DNA of 64,000 bases, from contig NC_082613.1 in assembly GCF_030936135.1 (NCBI RefSeq), positions 2,108,001-2,172,000 of the forward strand, written 5' to 3'. Under the pieces are notes generated by a model. That model was not told where the DNA came from. It worked only from the letters and a program-made list of their open reading frames with translations, and made no database searches. The stretch's first letter is position 1, and every line of letters begins with the position of its first letter. This stretch comes from Gavia stellata (lineage: Eukaryota > Chordata > Aves > Gaviiformes > Gaviidae). Shown in pieces: positions 37,111 to 50,126 of this stretch. The position numbers and the translations under genes were made by a program.

Positions 37111-40100
37111 CCACCGTCTGCTCCAGAAGCGGCCACATTTCGTTGCTGCAGGGCCAGGCTCTGAGCAGGGCACTGGGACATGCCAGCCCCGTGCCAGCTC
37201 GCTGCACTGGGCTCTGGGGCTGCAGCGGGGCCATGGCATGCCGCGACGCTGGAGAGTATCAGGTTGTGCCAATCCCTTCTCTAGCCCCCTCGGCAGGGCT
37301 GGCCTGGGGTCTCGGGCTGCTCCGGAGCAGTGCTCGGCTGTGCGGAGGGACCACCTGGGGAGGAGGCTCGTGGGTGACAGACCCTTTGGTCGTGTAAAAT
37401 ACCACAGCAAATTCATATTTATTTGGGGCAGTGATGCCACCTGCAAGTAGTACGTGCGTGCCAGTGCTAGGTTTGAGGGTCACATCAAATATTTGTCCCC
37501 GCAGCTTCGTCACCGTGGATGCTAATTTGCAAAAACGGATGGAGTCGGGGTCGGAGCGTGTCTCTCCCCGGATCAAGCGGCAGCGCAGCCCTCTATAGCG
37601 TGGTGCTTCTTGAGAAGAATGAAAGAAAGCAGATTTCACTTCATTACGTCTTCATCTGTCCCACGCTGGGCGCAGGGAGGCTGGGCAGTGCCAGCCCCGT
37701 GCTGAGGCCAGCTCTGCCGAGCAGCCCCGCGCAGCTCTCCCGGCAGCCGGAGCCGGCAAACAGCTGCTCCGGCCGGCTGCCGGCACCAGCCCGTGCCGCT
37801 GCAGCCCCCCATGGGGACCGGAATAATCCGGAGGGCTGGAGGAGCCACATGGGATGGGGATGGGCAGCAGCACCCGCTCTGCGAGTCCCTGCTGGGGTTT
37901 GGGTGGGCTCTTCCCTGCTGGGTGCTCCCCAGGACCTCGCTGTGGGGGGAACCAGATGTGGTCTGCACCCCCTCCTCGCCTGCTGCCCCCTCTGCAGCCG
38001 GGGCTGCAGCCGCCCGGCACCGACAGCATGTTTGCCCCATGCATGGAGGAAAAGGGCTCATTTGCTGCATGCACAGGGAAAAGGGCTCGTTGCCTCACGC
38101 GCAGGGCGAAGGAGGGGGCAGCGTGCCCTAGCAACCCCCCCCAGAAGGGGAGGCTCCCAGGGGACTCGACGGGACCCCGCTCCCTCCTTCCCACGCTGCC
38201 GCCCCGCTCGGTGCTCCCACTTGTTTTCCAGAGAGGAAACCGGCAACCTTGCTTTTTTTCTTTTTTTTTTTCTATTTTTTTTCTTTCTATTTTTTTTTTC
38301 TTTTTCCCCCTGTGCATGTGTGGAGCGGTGGGGCCCAGCTGGGGGGCAGCGGCAGCGGTGCTGGGTGCCGGCGGGCGCCAGGTGCCGGCGGGGCGGCTCG
38401 GGAGGTGCCCGTCGGCCGCGGGGGGACAATGCCGGCGACGGCCCACGGAGCTCACGGCCGTATTGTGTGAGTGAGGAGGAGATGGATGAAGGTCACATCC
38501 TGCCACTCTTCCGATGCCCGGCACCAGGAAAAAGCTGCGCTTTGTAAATATAAAAATAAACAACAAACTCTTCCCCCCATTTACCACCTTCCCCCCACCC
38601 CGAAGAAAACAACAACAGCCCCGGCGGTATCGCAGCCACCTGCTCGGGGAAGTGATTTTTCATATAGGCAGGAAACGGGGGGGTCTAATTAAATCTGGGG
38701 TCAAGAACATAAAGGGAGAACAAAGTTTATTTAGGAGTCCTCGAGTGGGGTCGGAGGGGCGGGAGGGGGATGCTCTGCGGGGCTGCGGGTGCATGTGACT
38801 CCCTGGGACGGTGTTTCGGTGGGGCTGGGGGGGACCAGGGGGTATTTTGGCCCCAGGGTGGGTTGCAGGGCTTCGATTTCCTCCCACTATCGGGTCACCC
38901 CTGATCCCCTCCTCCTGATGCTGCCGGGGATGGCAGTGGCAGGTCGGTCCTTGCTGGGGCAGGGATGCGCCTGGGGTGTCCCCGCCGTCCCCGTTCCCCG
39001 CGGGTGGAGAAAGGAGCCCGGGGAGCGTCACGCTCAGACCTACAAGAGTGTCCCCAGCCTTCAGCGAGATCATATGAGGTTCCTGTTTCACAAGACGGAG
39101 GATGGCATTTCCATTGTGCTCGCTGGGGATGTGTTGCAACGGGGCAGCCGCTTCCATCCTTTGTCCTCCTCCCCACAGAGGAGGAGTCTCAGCCTCTGCC
39201 AGGGTGACCCGTCACACCCCGGCCCCCCCCCAGCCACCAAATTCGGCTCCGCTGGCCGCGGCAGCCCTCCCCGGCGGGTCCCGGCCGTGGGCATCGCCCG
39301 CACCACCAACGGCTCTCTGGCTCCAAAGGTGCCTCCTTGCTGCCACCACACTGGGTGCCCTCAGCCGGGGGGTCCCCGAGGGGTGTGGGAACACTCCGCG
39401 AAGGCGATGCCCCATCACAAGCCGCTCCAGGCACTGACCCCGGGGTGCCCCGGCTGCCTCCGCTGCCCGCTGCAGGGCTCCTGCTTAATTTTCACAACCA
39501 ATTAACAAACGGGGGGCCAACCCCACCGAAGTCCAGCTGTGGATCTTTGGGTACTGGTGGCAGTCCTGGCTCCCTGGGGATGATGCCACCATCCCGGCCC
39601 CGCTGCCCTGCCCGCAGCGGGCAGCTGCCTGCTTTTAGGAAGCGCTTGCAGAAACCTTCGCCTTTGAGTCGGGCACTCCCAGCCCGGACCCGCTTTCTAT
39701 TCCCCAGCCAGGCCCAATGCACTGAATATAAAGTAATACAGCATTGTTACGAAAAATAATTAAAACCCAACAAAAAGGCGAGCAGCAGCTGGAAGGGCTG
39801 AATCGGAGCAAGCCGGGCTGGCCGTAACCCTTTGCGGGCAGGCGGTGCGGCGTGCGGGGCCGTGGGGCGGGCGGGGAAGGCAGGGTGGGCAGGGGACCGG
39901 CATCCTGCATCCCAGCTCTGCCGCCGGTGCCTGTGAGAGCGGAAGGGGAGGCGACGGGCTTGAGATGTCCCAGCGCAGACCACGGGCAGGACGGGGAATG
40001 GTTCCCCATGGGCAAGGGAGGACTCGTGCCCTGGGGGGGCTCGTAAAACAATGGGACTTTTGCCCAGGCTTTAGGGATGCCGGGGGGTGCCCCAGTCCCC

Positions 40101-43100
40101 AAGTCCGTGATGAAGGATGGGATGTGCAACCTGGGGACCACTCAGCCCAGGGGCTGCCCTTCCCCATCCCCACCCCACAGCAAGGCGTCAGGTCCCTTCC
40201 ACAACCACCGATGGGACACAGGTGCCACCCACCACACCGGGTGGGCGTCCCCTCCCCGCCACCAGCATCCCGCCACCGAGCGGGGTACCAGAGGCGGCGG
40301 CACTGGGACAAGGACGCATCCCTGGCCACGGGCCTCGCTCCAGCTGGGCGCTGTTTTGTAAGGACTCCTGGGCCTCTGCGGCGCAGAGATAAGCCCAAGA
40401 ATTCGCCGTCGGTTCCAAATATCCCGTCCGCTTCCTCCTGCCGTCCTCGCCGCCGCTCCAGCCCGCTTGTCTCATTTCCGCAGCAGCGCGCTGGGGAGAG
40501 CTTCCTGTTTTCCCCCCGGCCCTGGGGCGGCGGTGGGGGGCTGCGGGGCGCGGGGAGGAAGGGCAGGACAATGGGCGCAGGCAGGGATGGGCAGTTGCCC
40601 ATCTCCTGGTCTGGGGGTCTGCGCTGGGCCGGGGGGGATTCCTCGGTGGCCCGGGATGGGGCTGGGAGGGAAGGGGCAGGAGGGTGGCAGCGGGGGTGGC
40701 AGGTGGCAGCGGTGGGGACGCGGGTCCTGGGCTGAGCTGAGATTGCAGATGGGGGTTTCTTTCCTTTCCTTTTATTATTTCTTTTTTTCTTTAAAGGTTT
40801 CGCTGTAAATCAACCCAAGTTCCCTCCGGAGGATCCCCTCTGCGCCGCGGTGGGTGACACCGGCTGGAGGAGCCCCCCCTCCACCTGGGCATCACCCCAG
40901 CGTGAGAACAGGGATGGAGCCGGGTACCACCGCTCAGCCCAGCCTCAGTGGACCCTGCCCTCCCCAGAGAAGTGGACCACCCCACCCAGAGGCACTTTTT
41001 AGGGTCCCTCCAGTAAAACCACCCACCGCAACGTCCCCCCCCAGCCGCAGTGTGGGAGAGCAGCATCCCCACGGAACTGCCACCTCCCGGGGCCATGCCA
41101 TGGGGCAGGGGGCCGGGATGCTGCTCTCCCATCCCAAACTGCAGCCTCGGGAAAAGAGGGATCTGCTTTTGGGCTTTGCTCACTCTAAGCCCAGCATCCC
41201 GCCACAGGTGGGACCGGCTGGTGGGCAGCCCCGCATCCCCCTCATTTTGGGGAGGGGAGAAGGCTCTTGCCCCCCAGCTCCCGGGCCGAGTGTGAGTGTT
41301 TACTCGCTGCCTTTCTCACCGCTCGCAGCGTGGCAGGAGTTATTCAAAGGCGGGCGGAAGCGAGCGCAGCAACTGAAACAACAATGAAAAGGAAACGGAG
41401 CTTGAAAAATTCTCCGTTCATAAATCAACTGAACTGCAGGTGATCCCCGGGCAGGAGCGAGCCGAGGAAAAGACACGGCTCGGCACGGTTGGCAGCCGGG
41501 CAGCCCCCAGCCCCGCAGGCAGGGATGGGGATGGGGGGGACAGCCGGGATGCTCTGGGGTGGTTCTGGGTGATGCTGGGGTTGGCGTTCTTGTCCCCAGG
41601 GCTGCACATCGGGGGCTTTGGGGCAGGTGAAGCGGAGGTATCGCTGGGTTATTTTTTATTATATATAAACTAATCTGGGTGAGAGGGGTGAAGCTGTGCT
41701 GGGTGGAGCTGCTTGCCGTGGAGGGGGCCGTTGTCACACGCACATGCACACGCCTGCTTCCCAGGCCAGGGAAACGCACAGGAACGCAGCCAGCCCGGGC
41801 ATGGGATGGGGCGCAGGGTCCATGCCGTGTCCATGCCCCAGCCATGCTGTGGCTCCTCGGGGCCGGCGGAGTCAGGAGATGGGATTATCGGGTGCTTGAG
41901 GGGGTGCAGAGCAGCCCCCCACCTCTCTCATCACCTCCTCCGCAGCTTCCCGCCTGCCTTTTGGGGTGAAACACATCACTTTTAAAGCAGTCGAGCCAAT
42001 GGGGTATGGGCACGCGTGGCTCCAAGCTGTGGCCGTGCCGTGGGAGATGCTGGGGTTAATGGGAGACGATCCAGTGCTCTCGGCGGCATGGGGCCACGGC
42101 TCCTCGCTGGGATCTCGTAAAGCTTTTTCCTCCTTAGGAAAAGGAGCTGCCGCCTTGGGATGGGCTCCTCGGCGCTGGCAGCATCGCTGTGCGGGCAGGG
42201 GGTGGACATGGGCAGAAAACATCTCCTCCCTCTGCCAGGTCCTGCAGCATCCTGCTGCCGGCGAGACGGGGACCAGTTTGGACAAACCCAGGTGTCCCTT
42301 CCTCGCTGTCCCCTCTCTGCCAGCCCCCGTGAGCCGAGACCCGACCTCGGGGGACACCAAAAAGGGGTTTGTGCCTTTGGGACTGCTGGATGGCCCCAAG
42401 GATCAGGGTGGTGGCAGCAGGCTGAACCTTAGAGCAGAGGAAAGGATCCAGTCGTGGTCCCCGCGGTGGGAAAGCCAGGCAGGGTTGCGCATCCCCCTCT
42501 GCCGCTATCCGTCCCCCCCTTCTGCAATTTCCCTGTCATCTTGTCTTTCAGCAGAGCTGGAAAACCGGGAGACCACCGTAAATAAATCCTGTGTCTTTAA
42601 GCCGTTTTGTACAGTACAAGAAAACGCACTCGTTGAATTACAGCTTTTTAATCAAATACATGTAACCATGTCACTTAAAGTGCTCGCGAAAAGCAGGGAA
42701 AAAAAAAACCCAACACAATTGGAAGAGCACGATATTAAAACCAGCTGCTTGCTTACCCCCACCACAGTTAATAGTTTTTGAATGTTCTGAATGAGAGAGA
42801 AACCAGAGCCAAACTCCACTTTCATGTCCATCTTTCTGATCAAGCCCTGTCAGACGGGGGGAGCCGGGCAGCCTGGCACAGCGGCGGGGGACGCGGGGGA
42901 CGCGGGAGGGCTGCGCTCGCCTCTTCTGCCGCTTCTCCCATCCTCCCAGGCTTTGTCCCCGCGGTGATGGGGATGTGGGAACCCGTGGTCTTCCTGCAGG
43001 CAAAGCAGCGCAGCCCGGCAGGGACCCAGCCTGGAGATGCGAGCACAGGTTGCCCAAGCCCTGCGGCGGCGAGGGATGCTGCCCTGGCACATCGCCGTCG

Positions 43101-43440
43101 CATCGCGTCCCCCCCCCACCAAGTGCAACCCAACTCCACCTCCGGATGCTTCTTCCTGCAAGTTGGCATCGCCGCTGCTGCAGCTCGTCCCCCGCGGGTG
43201 CCGAGGCGCCGTGGTGCCCGCAGCATCCCTTCCTCCGAGCATGCCGGTGCAGTCCCCCGTGCCACATCCCCGTGCCCCGTTCCCTCGGGGCACACATGCC
43301 TGGACCACCTCGATGTCTACCTCCAGCCTCGCTGGCCACCGACCTCCCCCCAGCACAGCCTGCCAACCACCCCGAGCTGTGCGGTTCCCCGTAACGTGGA
43401 CCAACGCTCATTAAGTGTGAGGCAGAGACCACCAAATATG
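37110..43440. other. intergenic, no gene recognised
   Basis: Mostly GC-rich, with a poly-pyrimidine tract (38251-38306), AT-richer patches at 37390-37640 and 42540-42790, and A-rich stretches at 38540-38730. No exon with supportable splice sites or homology seen. Confidence 0.5.
38251..38306. repeat. poly-T/TTTC tract
   Basis: Nearly pure T runs broken by single C and A bases; simple low-complexity sequence. Confidence 0.9.
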
Positions 43441-43700
43441 TCAAAACACACTTAAAATTTATTGTTTCATACCATACGTTTGAGTCTCTTGAACGCCGGC
43501 CAGTGTTTCTCTCTCTCCGCGATGGGGCCTATCTGCTGTCACCGACGCTTCGCATATATGTATAGCCCGCTTGCTTTTGGTCTTTTTTTTTTTCCCCTCT
43601 TCTTTCTTTAAATGAAAAATACAAACAATTGATGGAAAATGTACATTTGTTCCATATGGGACGGTCGGAGTGTGGAGAGGAGCCAGGAGAGTCATTTTTA
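43441..43700 (-). other. AT-rich block with a minus-strand poly(A) signal
   Basis: Contains the reverse complement of AATAAA at 43458-43463 and non-repetitive AT-rich sequence to about 43660. It could be the 3' end of an unannotated minus-strand transcript; no coding exon is seen upstream of it. Confidence 0.2.
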
Positions 43701-43962
43701 GGCAGACTCCTCTCTCCAGCGGATGGCTGGACGGCTTCCCAGAGCGGCCCCGCGCGGCCTGGCCTGACTCTCCTCAGACAGTCTGTGACGTTCCCGCACC
43801 GGCGGGGGGGGGCGCGTGATTCAGCTCCCTGCTGCCCTCACCCCCTTGGGGACTGCGAAGCGCAGGAGGAGGGAGAGGCTTCCACCGAGACCCCTGCAAC
43901 GTCCCAAAAGGGCTTGAGCTCAGCTGTGTGGGAGGCGATGGGGAGACTTGCTTTGCGCAGGT

Positions 43963-44222
43963 GGTTGACTTTGGCTGGGTTGGGTTGGGATAGGTTGCTT
44001 GGGTTGTGTTGGGTAAGGCTGGTTAGGATGGATTAGGTTGGTTAGGATGGTTTAGGTTGGTTGAGGTTGGGTTGGTTAGGCTAGGTTGTGTTGCCTTCAG
44101 TTGGGTTGGGTTGCCTTTGTTGGGTTGGCTTATTTTGGGTTGGCTGGGTTGGGTTGTTCTGGGTTGGGTTGGGTTGCGTTGTGTTGGTTGCGTTGAGTTG
44201 GGTTGTATTGGGTCGAGTTAGG
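43963..44222 (+). repeat. degenerate GGTTG/TTGGG pentamer array
   Basis: About 260 bp of GGTTG, GGTTA and TTGGG units, G- and T-only for long stretches on the plus strand, with telomere-like TTAGG variants. Confidence 0.9.
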
Positions 44223-45749
44223 TGACCTCTGGAGAGCACTTCCAAACCTTCCCATGATCCTTCGGCCTCTGAGTGCATCTCAGCATTGCTGGCTTGGAAG
44301 AGGAGCACAGAGTGGCTCTGATGGATGTCTGTGGGGCTCAGCTCGGCTGAGAGCCAGTGGGGAGAACAAGCCCCCAAACTCCCCCATGACTCACGCAATG
44401 AGGACTAAACCCGCCTCCCTTATGGTCCGAAGGGGACCTCAGCATGCTGTTGGGTAAGCGGGTGGGTGCTGTGGGGCCAGGGGCTGGTGGTGGCCCAAAG
44501 GCAGGGGGAGGAATGTGAGGGCTGGTGGGGGCAATGCTGGCAGCTGGGGGACCACAGCCAGAGCTCCACCGGTGATGGAGAGGCGGAACTTCACAGCAAG
44601 GGAAATCCTAAAAAAAACGAGTTTCAGGCTGCGCAGACTTTCCAGGGCACGTTAAGGACTCCTTGCTGGCTTATTTTCTTTTTCTTTCACAAAACCTATA
44701 ATATTTACGACACCATGGCCCCAAGTCCCTGCAGGCAGCTGCCCTCCTCTGCCTGTGGCAGCCGGCAGAGCGGTGCTCGGCGTGCCTGCCAGCCCCGCTG
44801 CTCTGCTGCTGGGAAACTGCTCGGGAGCAGAGCCGGGGAGAGCATCCATCATCACCCCGCGCTCCTCTGCCGCCCGGCTGGCCGCTCCGGGCACGGCCAC
44901 GGAGGAAATGGTGCCTTTCCTGTCCTGCAAGGAGCGTTGAGATTTTCACACATTTCCTTTCCCAAACTGAGCTGCAAAACAGAAAGTTGGGGAAGGTTTG
45001 GGAACTTTTCTTCAGCTCGGTCAGGAAAGGTTGTGCTGGGAACATTTGAAACCTTTCTTTGCATTTCAACCTTTTCCCGTTGGTTAACCTCTACAACATA
45101 TAATGCAGTTACGTCTCGAAATGGTTTGCCTCCCATCTAAAAAAACCTGGAAAAATTTTTTTTTTTTTCCAATGCTCTTTTTCTCGGGTCAGGAAATGTT
45201 TTGGAGCCGTTTCCCACAAACAGGTTTGGTTTTGATAAATCTTCATTTATTTTTCTTTTTTGGTGGAAGAGGGGGGAAAAAAAATCCCATCACTAGCTGT
45301 AGAGCGGCTGCCTGGTGCTGCAGCTGGGGGACCAGCTCCGGCAGCACCTTCCCATTCCCACCGATGTCCCCACCGCAGGGACGTGTGGCAGTGAGCACCC
45401 AAAATACATGGACCGAGAAGCTCTAATTCCCCCTTAACATCCCAGCTGAGATGACTTCATCGAGGCTGCGCGTCCGTGGGCGCGTGTCGGCGTTCCCTCC
45501 CCTCCTGGCGCGCTCCGGGCCAGGACGGCTTGGGCTGCCACGGAGCTGCCTCCGGCCGCCCCAACGGGTCCCACTCACCCCTGGATCCACAGCAGCTTCG
45601 GCCTCGGGAGCGGTGAGCCCAGAGCTGTGTATCACCAGGCCGGGCCGGCTGGCACATGCTGTTTTAATATTTGGGTGATGTCATCGAGCACTCTATAATG
45701 CTGTAAAAAACCCAGAACATCTATAAACCTGACCAGTGAACCTCCAGCA
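44223..45749. other. intergenic, no gene recognised
   Basis: GC-rich to 44900, then an AT-richer stretch (44940-45300) with T and A runs. No supportable gene. Confidence 0.45.
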
Positions 45750-46305
45750 GAACACACACATGCATGGGTGTGCACACGGATACACACGCATGGACAAGCG
45801 CATACGTGCATGCACATGGGCGTGCGCACGTACATGCATGCAGACAGATGCACACGCACATGCATGCACATGGATGCATACATGTATGCGTGGCGATGCA
45901 CGCATGCACACAGATACACACATGGATGCACACGGATGCATGTATGCACACATGTGCATGTACAGACAGATGGACACATGGATACACACAGATAGACACA
46001 GACTCATGCACATGCAGATACACAAAAAGGGAGATGCATACATACACACACACGCAGAGATGCGCGCACATGGCTACACACACACACTCAGATGCATGTG
46101 TGCAGCTACCCAGGGGTACACACACAAACGCGTGCACCCATGGATGCACACAGTGATGCATATACACATGGATGCACACATGCTCGCAGATGCACACACG
46201 CTGATACACACAAGTAAGTGCACGCGCACAAACATTGGCACACGCACGCATTGGGACGCGCACACAGATGCACACACAAGGATGCAGACACGCGCGTACA
46301 CACTC
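45750..46305. repeat. CA-rich alternating repeat, about 555 bp
   Basis: Long array of CA, CG and TG dinucleotides interspersed with ATGCA and GGATGCA strings. Reads as His/Thr/Met/Cys-rich false frames on the plus strand and Cys/Val/Met-rich ones on the minus strand. Confidence 0.95.
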
Positions 46306-48530
46306 TTCATGCCACCCCGACCCTCTCCCCGGTGCGCAGCACGGTGACAGCCGTGGCGAGTGGCACGGGAAGGACAGGGTGAGTGTGCACGGTGCACACG
46401 CTGCCCCGGGGCCGGTGGCTCTCACACGTGTCACAGCATGTGGGGGCCTCTGCAGAAGTGGCCCCAGTGCATGGGGCAGCGAGCCTGGGGGGATCCACTG
46501 CCCCACATCCCCAGGGGACGCAGAGCAGATGCCACCCACCCATAAAGCCCAGGCAGGACCTGGCAGTGCCTCCCCCTCTCCCTGCCCTGGCAGCCATCCC
46601 GGGAAAGCCGGCAGGATGGGCCTGTCAGGTTTTACATATACCTGTCAAATACCTTCTCCATATTTCTGCCGTAACGACCTGCTAAGTGCCCCTCGCTCCT
46701 CCTCCCCAGTCCAAAACCATCAGGCCCTGAGCTTTGGAGAGATTAAGTCATAAAAATCGGAAGGGGCTGCGTGGTAACAGCCCCGGCCTGAGCCATAACG
46801 GCAGTGAAATCATCCCCAAACTATTTCAGCCCCGTCCATTTCCAGTCCCACGTCACACCTGAGCCACCGGCACGCAGCAAAATAAAACGCTGGTGGATGG
46901 TTTCCTGGCCCCAGCGCGGCCGTACGGGGATGGGGGCAGGGAAAGGAGGTGATGTTAAAAACAAAAAGGCTCTCCGGGTGCGCAGGGCTGGCTGTCTCTG
47001 CCTCGCCCCGGTGCCCGAGCGGTGCAGGATGTGTCCCGGCCGGGCTGAGGGACCGCTGAGCTCCCGCCGGCACGGCTGGAGCAGCCCGTCCCATCCCCGG
47101 CTGGGTTTTCTGACCTGCCGTTTGCATTAACTAACCCCGAGCCGAGCAAACCCATGCGGCCAAACAGCCAAAGCCAAGGGAACCCGGAATATAGAGGATT
47201 TAGCATCAAATCAGATGCAGCTAATTAGCAGCGAGGTTAAAGCTCGTCAAGGAGCCAGCCCCCCTTGCAGTGCCTGCTGAGCTCTCTGCTCTGCTGACGG
47301 AGCCCGGCCAGCCCCGGTGCCGACCACCAGCCAAACCCTGGGTTTGGAGAGGGCCAAACCCTCTCCCGGCCACGGCTAAAACGTGACGCTGCAGCGCCGA
47401 TGCCGCGGGAAGGCACCTGCCCGAACCGCTGCCGGCTCAGTACCAGCCACGCGCTGCCCGCTGGGAGGCGAGGCTGGAGGAACAGCCCCGGTTTGGGGCA
47501 CTTCTTGCTTGATTTAATGTCAAATTTAGGTGAAATTAGGCGAGTTTAGGTGAAAAAGGCTGTGCGAAACACTGAGCGATGGGAGGAGGCGGCATGTCCC
47601 GGGGTCTGGCACGGGTCCTTCTGCCTGCTGTTATCTGACCCAAACCCACGCTCCTGTTGTCTTCCTCTCTCCTTTTCCTTCTTTCTCGTTTCCCTGCGAC
47701 CTGGGGTAGGGCTGGCCGGCGAGACGGGGCAGCCGCGCATTGTTCACGGCCTCGATTGCAATTAGGCTTTATTATTAATAAAAACACCCAGGGCTGAGTT
47801 AGGCAGGAGGGTTGGCAGGGCCCTGCCTGCTTTTGTGTAGAAGCAAGCCCAGGGCTTTGCTGGCAAATGCTGCGCGGTGTTAGAGTGATGCAGACCCGGG
47901 GAGCCGAAATCTGGCCCTGGGTCTTGGCGAACCGCGGGTCTCGGTGATCCGGTCCTGGTGATGGGTGGACACAGCAGGTCCCTGCAAATCACCCTGGCAC
48001 CGCTCGGTGCTTTCGCAGCGATGCAGCAGCTGTGGTTGCAACATGATGCATCCCCGGTGCATTTAGGGATGGCAGTGACCATCCATCACCCTGCGGTTTT
48101 CAGTCCGGGTACCCGCGGTGCCCGCCCCAGCCCTGCAGCAGCATCCTTGGGCGCGAAGCAAGGAGACCTCCCGCTCCCCTCACAGCAAAGTTATGTTTTC
48201 AACAGTTTTGCAGCTCAGGTACTTTGGGAAAGCTCCTGTTCATGCCCAGCCCTGCCAGCAGCATGGGCGAGCACCCGAAGCCAAGGCACGCCGGACCCAG
48301 ATTGCTCCAGAGCAAGGAACTGCAGCCAGAAAAACACCCCAAGGATTTCTAGCCATCCTCTGAGATCAGAGGCGAGCTGGCATGGCCCGAGCCGTGGGGA
48401 AAGAAGGGAATTTCTGCTGCAGAAAAATGACTTAACATTTCCTCCGTGATGCGATCCGCCGCCGGCTTCCCCCGGCACCGCGGGGCAGCTGGGCGAGGGC
48501 CGGCGTGCGCATCGCTTCTTTGAACCGCAG
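46306..48530. other. intergenic, no gene recognised
   Basis: GC-rich single-copy-looking DNA without splice-consistent exons or recognised domains. Confidence 0.45.
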
Positions 48531-49180
48531 GAAGTGATCGCATCCTCGCCTGGAAGGTACCTGGAAGCTGGGGGCTGGAAAATAAGTCAGGGCTTTTTCT
48601 TTTTCCTTCCCCCCTCCCTCCTCGTCTCCTTCCTCCCGGGCCGCTTCGGGGAGCGGAGCGGGACGGAGCCTATAGACGGCTGCTTCCTTTCATAGTCATC
48701 GGCGGCGGCACAGGATGCTTCTCATTTGGTGTTGTGTTTGTTTGCTGCGGCGCGGGTTCTGGCACCCGCCGGGCGCCCGCCAGCCCTCCCGTGTAGGTAG
48801 TGAGGTCATTTTTCCATGTATTCCCCCTTTTTACATACTGTATATGGAAAGACAATGAAGAGCCTTTCTGGCGTTTAATGGGAACACGTCGCCAGCCCCC
48901 AAAGTGGTCCCGTTTATTAGCGCTTCACATTAAACAACATAAAAAAAGTGAGTCAGGATTTAGTCCTGTTAACACTAATGTGAATTTAATTTAGGAGAAG
49001 CTTGAAAATTAATGTCATTTGTTAAATATCCATTTCCCCTAAAAGGCAATTCTTTGCCAACAACAACAACAAAAAAACTCTTCTTCTAGTCAGATTTTTT
49101 TTTTAAATAGCCTTTTTTGGCGATATCAGCCTGGTTTAAATCACTCAGCGTTCAAGGAACGGATGCCACCGGGGTTTTAT
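48531..49180. promoter_or_regulatory. candidate conserved non-coding region downstream of SOX18
   Basis: Begins with a strong ETS-type site (CAGGAAGTG, 48528-48536) and continues into an AT-rich non-repetitive block (48835-49020) with TTAACACTAATGTGAATTTA and AAAATTAATGTCATTTG. Located about 1.6-2 kb beyond the SOX18 coding end. Enhancer function is inferred from motifs and composition only. Confidence 0.3.
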
Positions 49181-49557
49181 GCAACAGATTGTCGTTTCTG
49201 CTTTTCAAATTGAACAAAAAAATACTGTAAATCATAAAGTGATTCATGGGAGGGGGATGAAGCTCCGGCAAAGCACCGGCGGCTCCGAGCGGGGTCCGGC
49301 TGGGCACGGCGATGGCTCGGCAAGAGCCGCTGGCTGCCGGAGCCGGGAAAGAGCCGGCGAGGGCCAGGAGATGGAAGGGCTCCAGCACGTGGGGTTTTCT
49401 TCCAGCTCCAAGGACTAGAGCGAAGGCATCGGAGCAGCCGGGCTCTATTTTTGGGGGGTTTCACGGGAAAACAGGGTGAGCCGTGGGGACCACGCACCGA
49501 TGCGCTGGCAAAATAATAACCACACCAAGGCTCGATTTGGAGGAGGATATCACATGT

Positions 49558-49563
49558 TTTATT
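49558..49563 (-). terminator. SOX18: AATAAA poly(A) signal, distal, SOX18
   Basis: TTTATT on the plus strand at the edge where the AT-rich UTR-like sequence changes to GC-rich DNA. Confidence 0.4.
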
Positions 49564-50120
49564 ATACTTTAATCTGAGAACAGCTGCTTTTCCTTCAGAG
49601 CACATCTCCGGGCGGCACGGCGCGGTGCCGTGGGGCGGCCGCCAGCATCCCATCCCGCTGCCGGCGCTGCCGGAGTCGCCGTCCCGCGCCGAGCCGAGCC
49701 GCGGTCGCGGAGCCCGAGGCGGCTGACGGGGCGGGCGGGCGGCAGCCTGGAAATTAATACATTTGCCAGGTTGTCAAAACATTAATCAACGGATACAAAA
49801 ATCTGGAAATGGTTGGGACAACATGTATTTGCGGAAAATATGTGTTCACACAACAAGCACACAAGATGGGAACAATTATATGAAGATGTTTTAATAATTA
49901 ACCAGTATAAAACAGTTTGCTCTCCATACAGTTCTAGACAATAAAAGTGTTTGCAGTCATATTTTTCTTTTGTACAAAATTCCAGTCAATTGTTCCACAA
50001 TATTTACATTGTCATTCTCTTTTCACAAAATATCTCCTCTTTTTCCCCTCCCTTTTTTTTTTTTGTTTTTAAATCCAGCTTTGCTACATAAATGCTTTAG
50101 ATCTCATGGATATCCCTTGA

Positions 50121-50126
50121 TTTATT
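50121..50126 (-). terminator. SOX18: AATAAA poly(A) signal, proximal, SOX18
   Basis: TTTATT on the plus strand, about 625 bases after the stop. Use is inferred. Confidence 0.4.

Noticed and set aside
36687-37450. Cys/His/Ala-rich repeat frames on both strands
   Set aside because: Produced by the 5-bp repeat, which reads the same in all frames.
45721-46539. His/Thr/Met-rich plus-strand and Cys/Val-rich minus-strand frames
   Set aside because: Translations of the CA-rich dinucleotide array.
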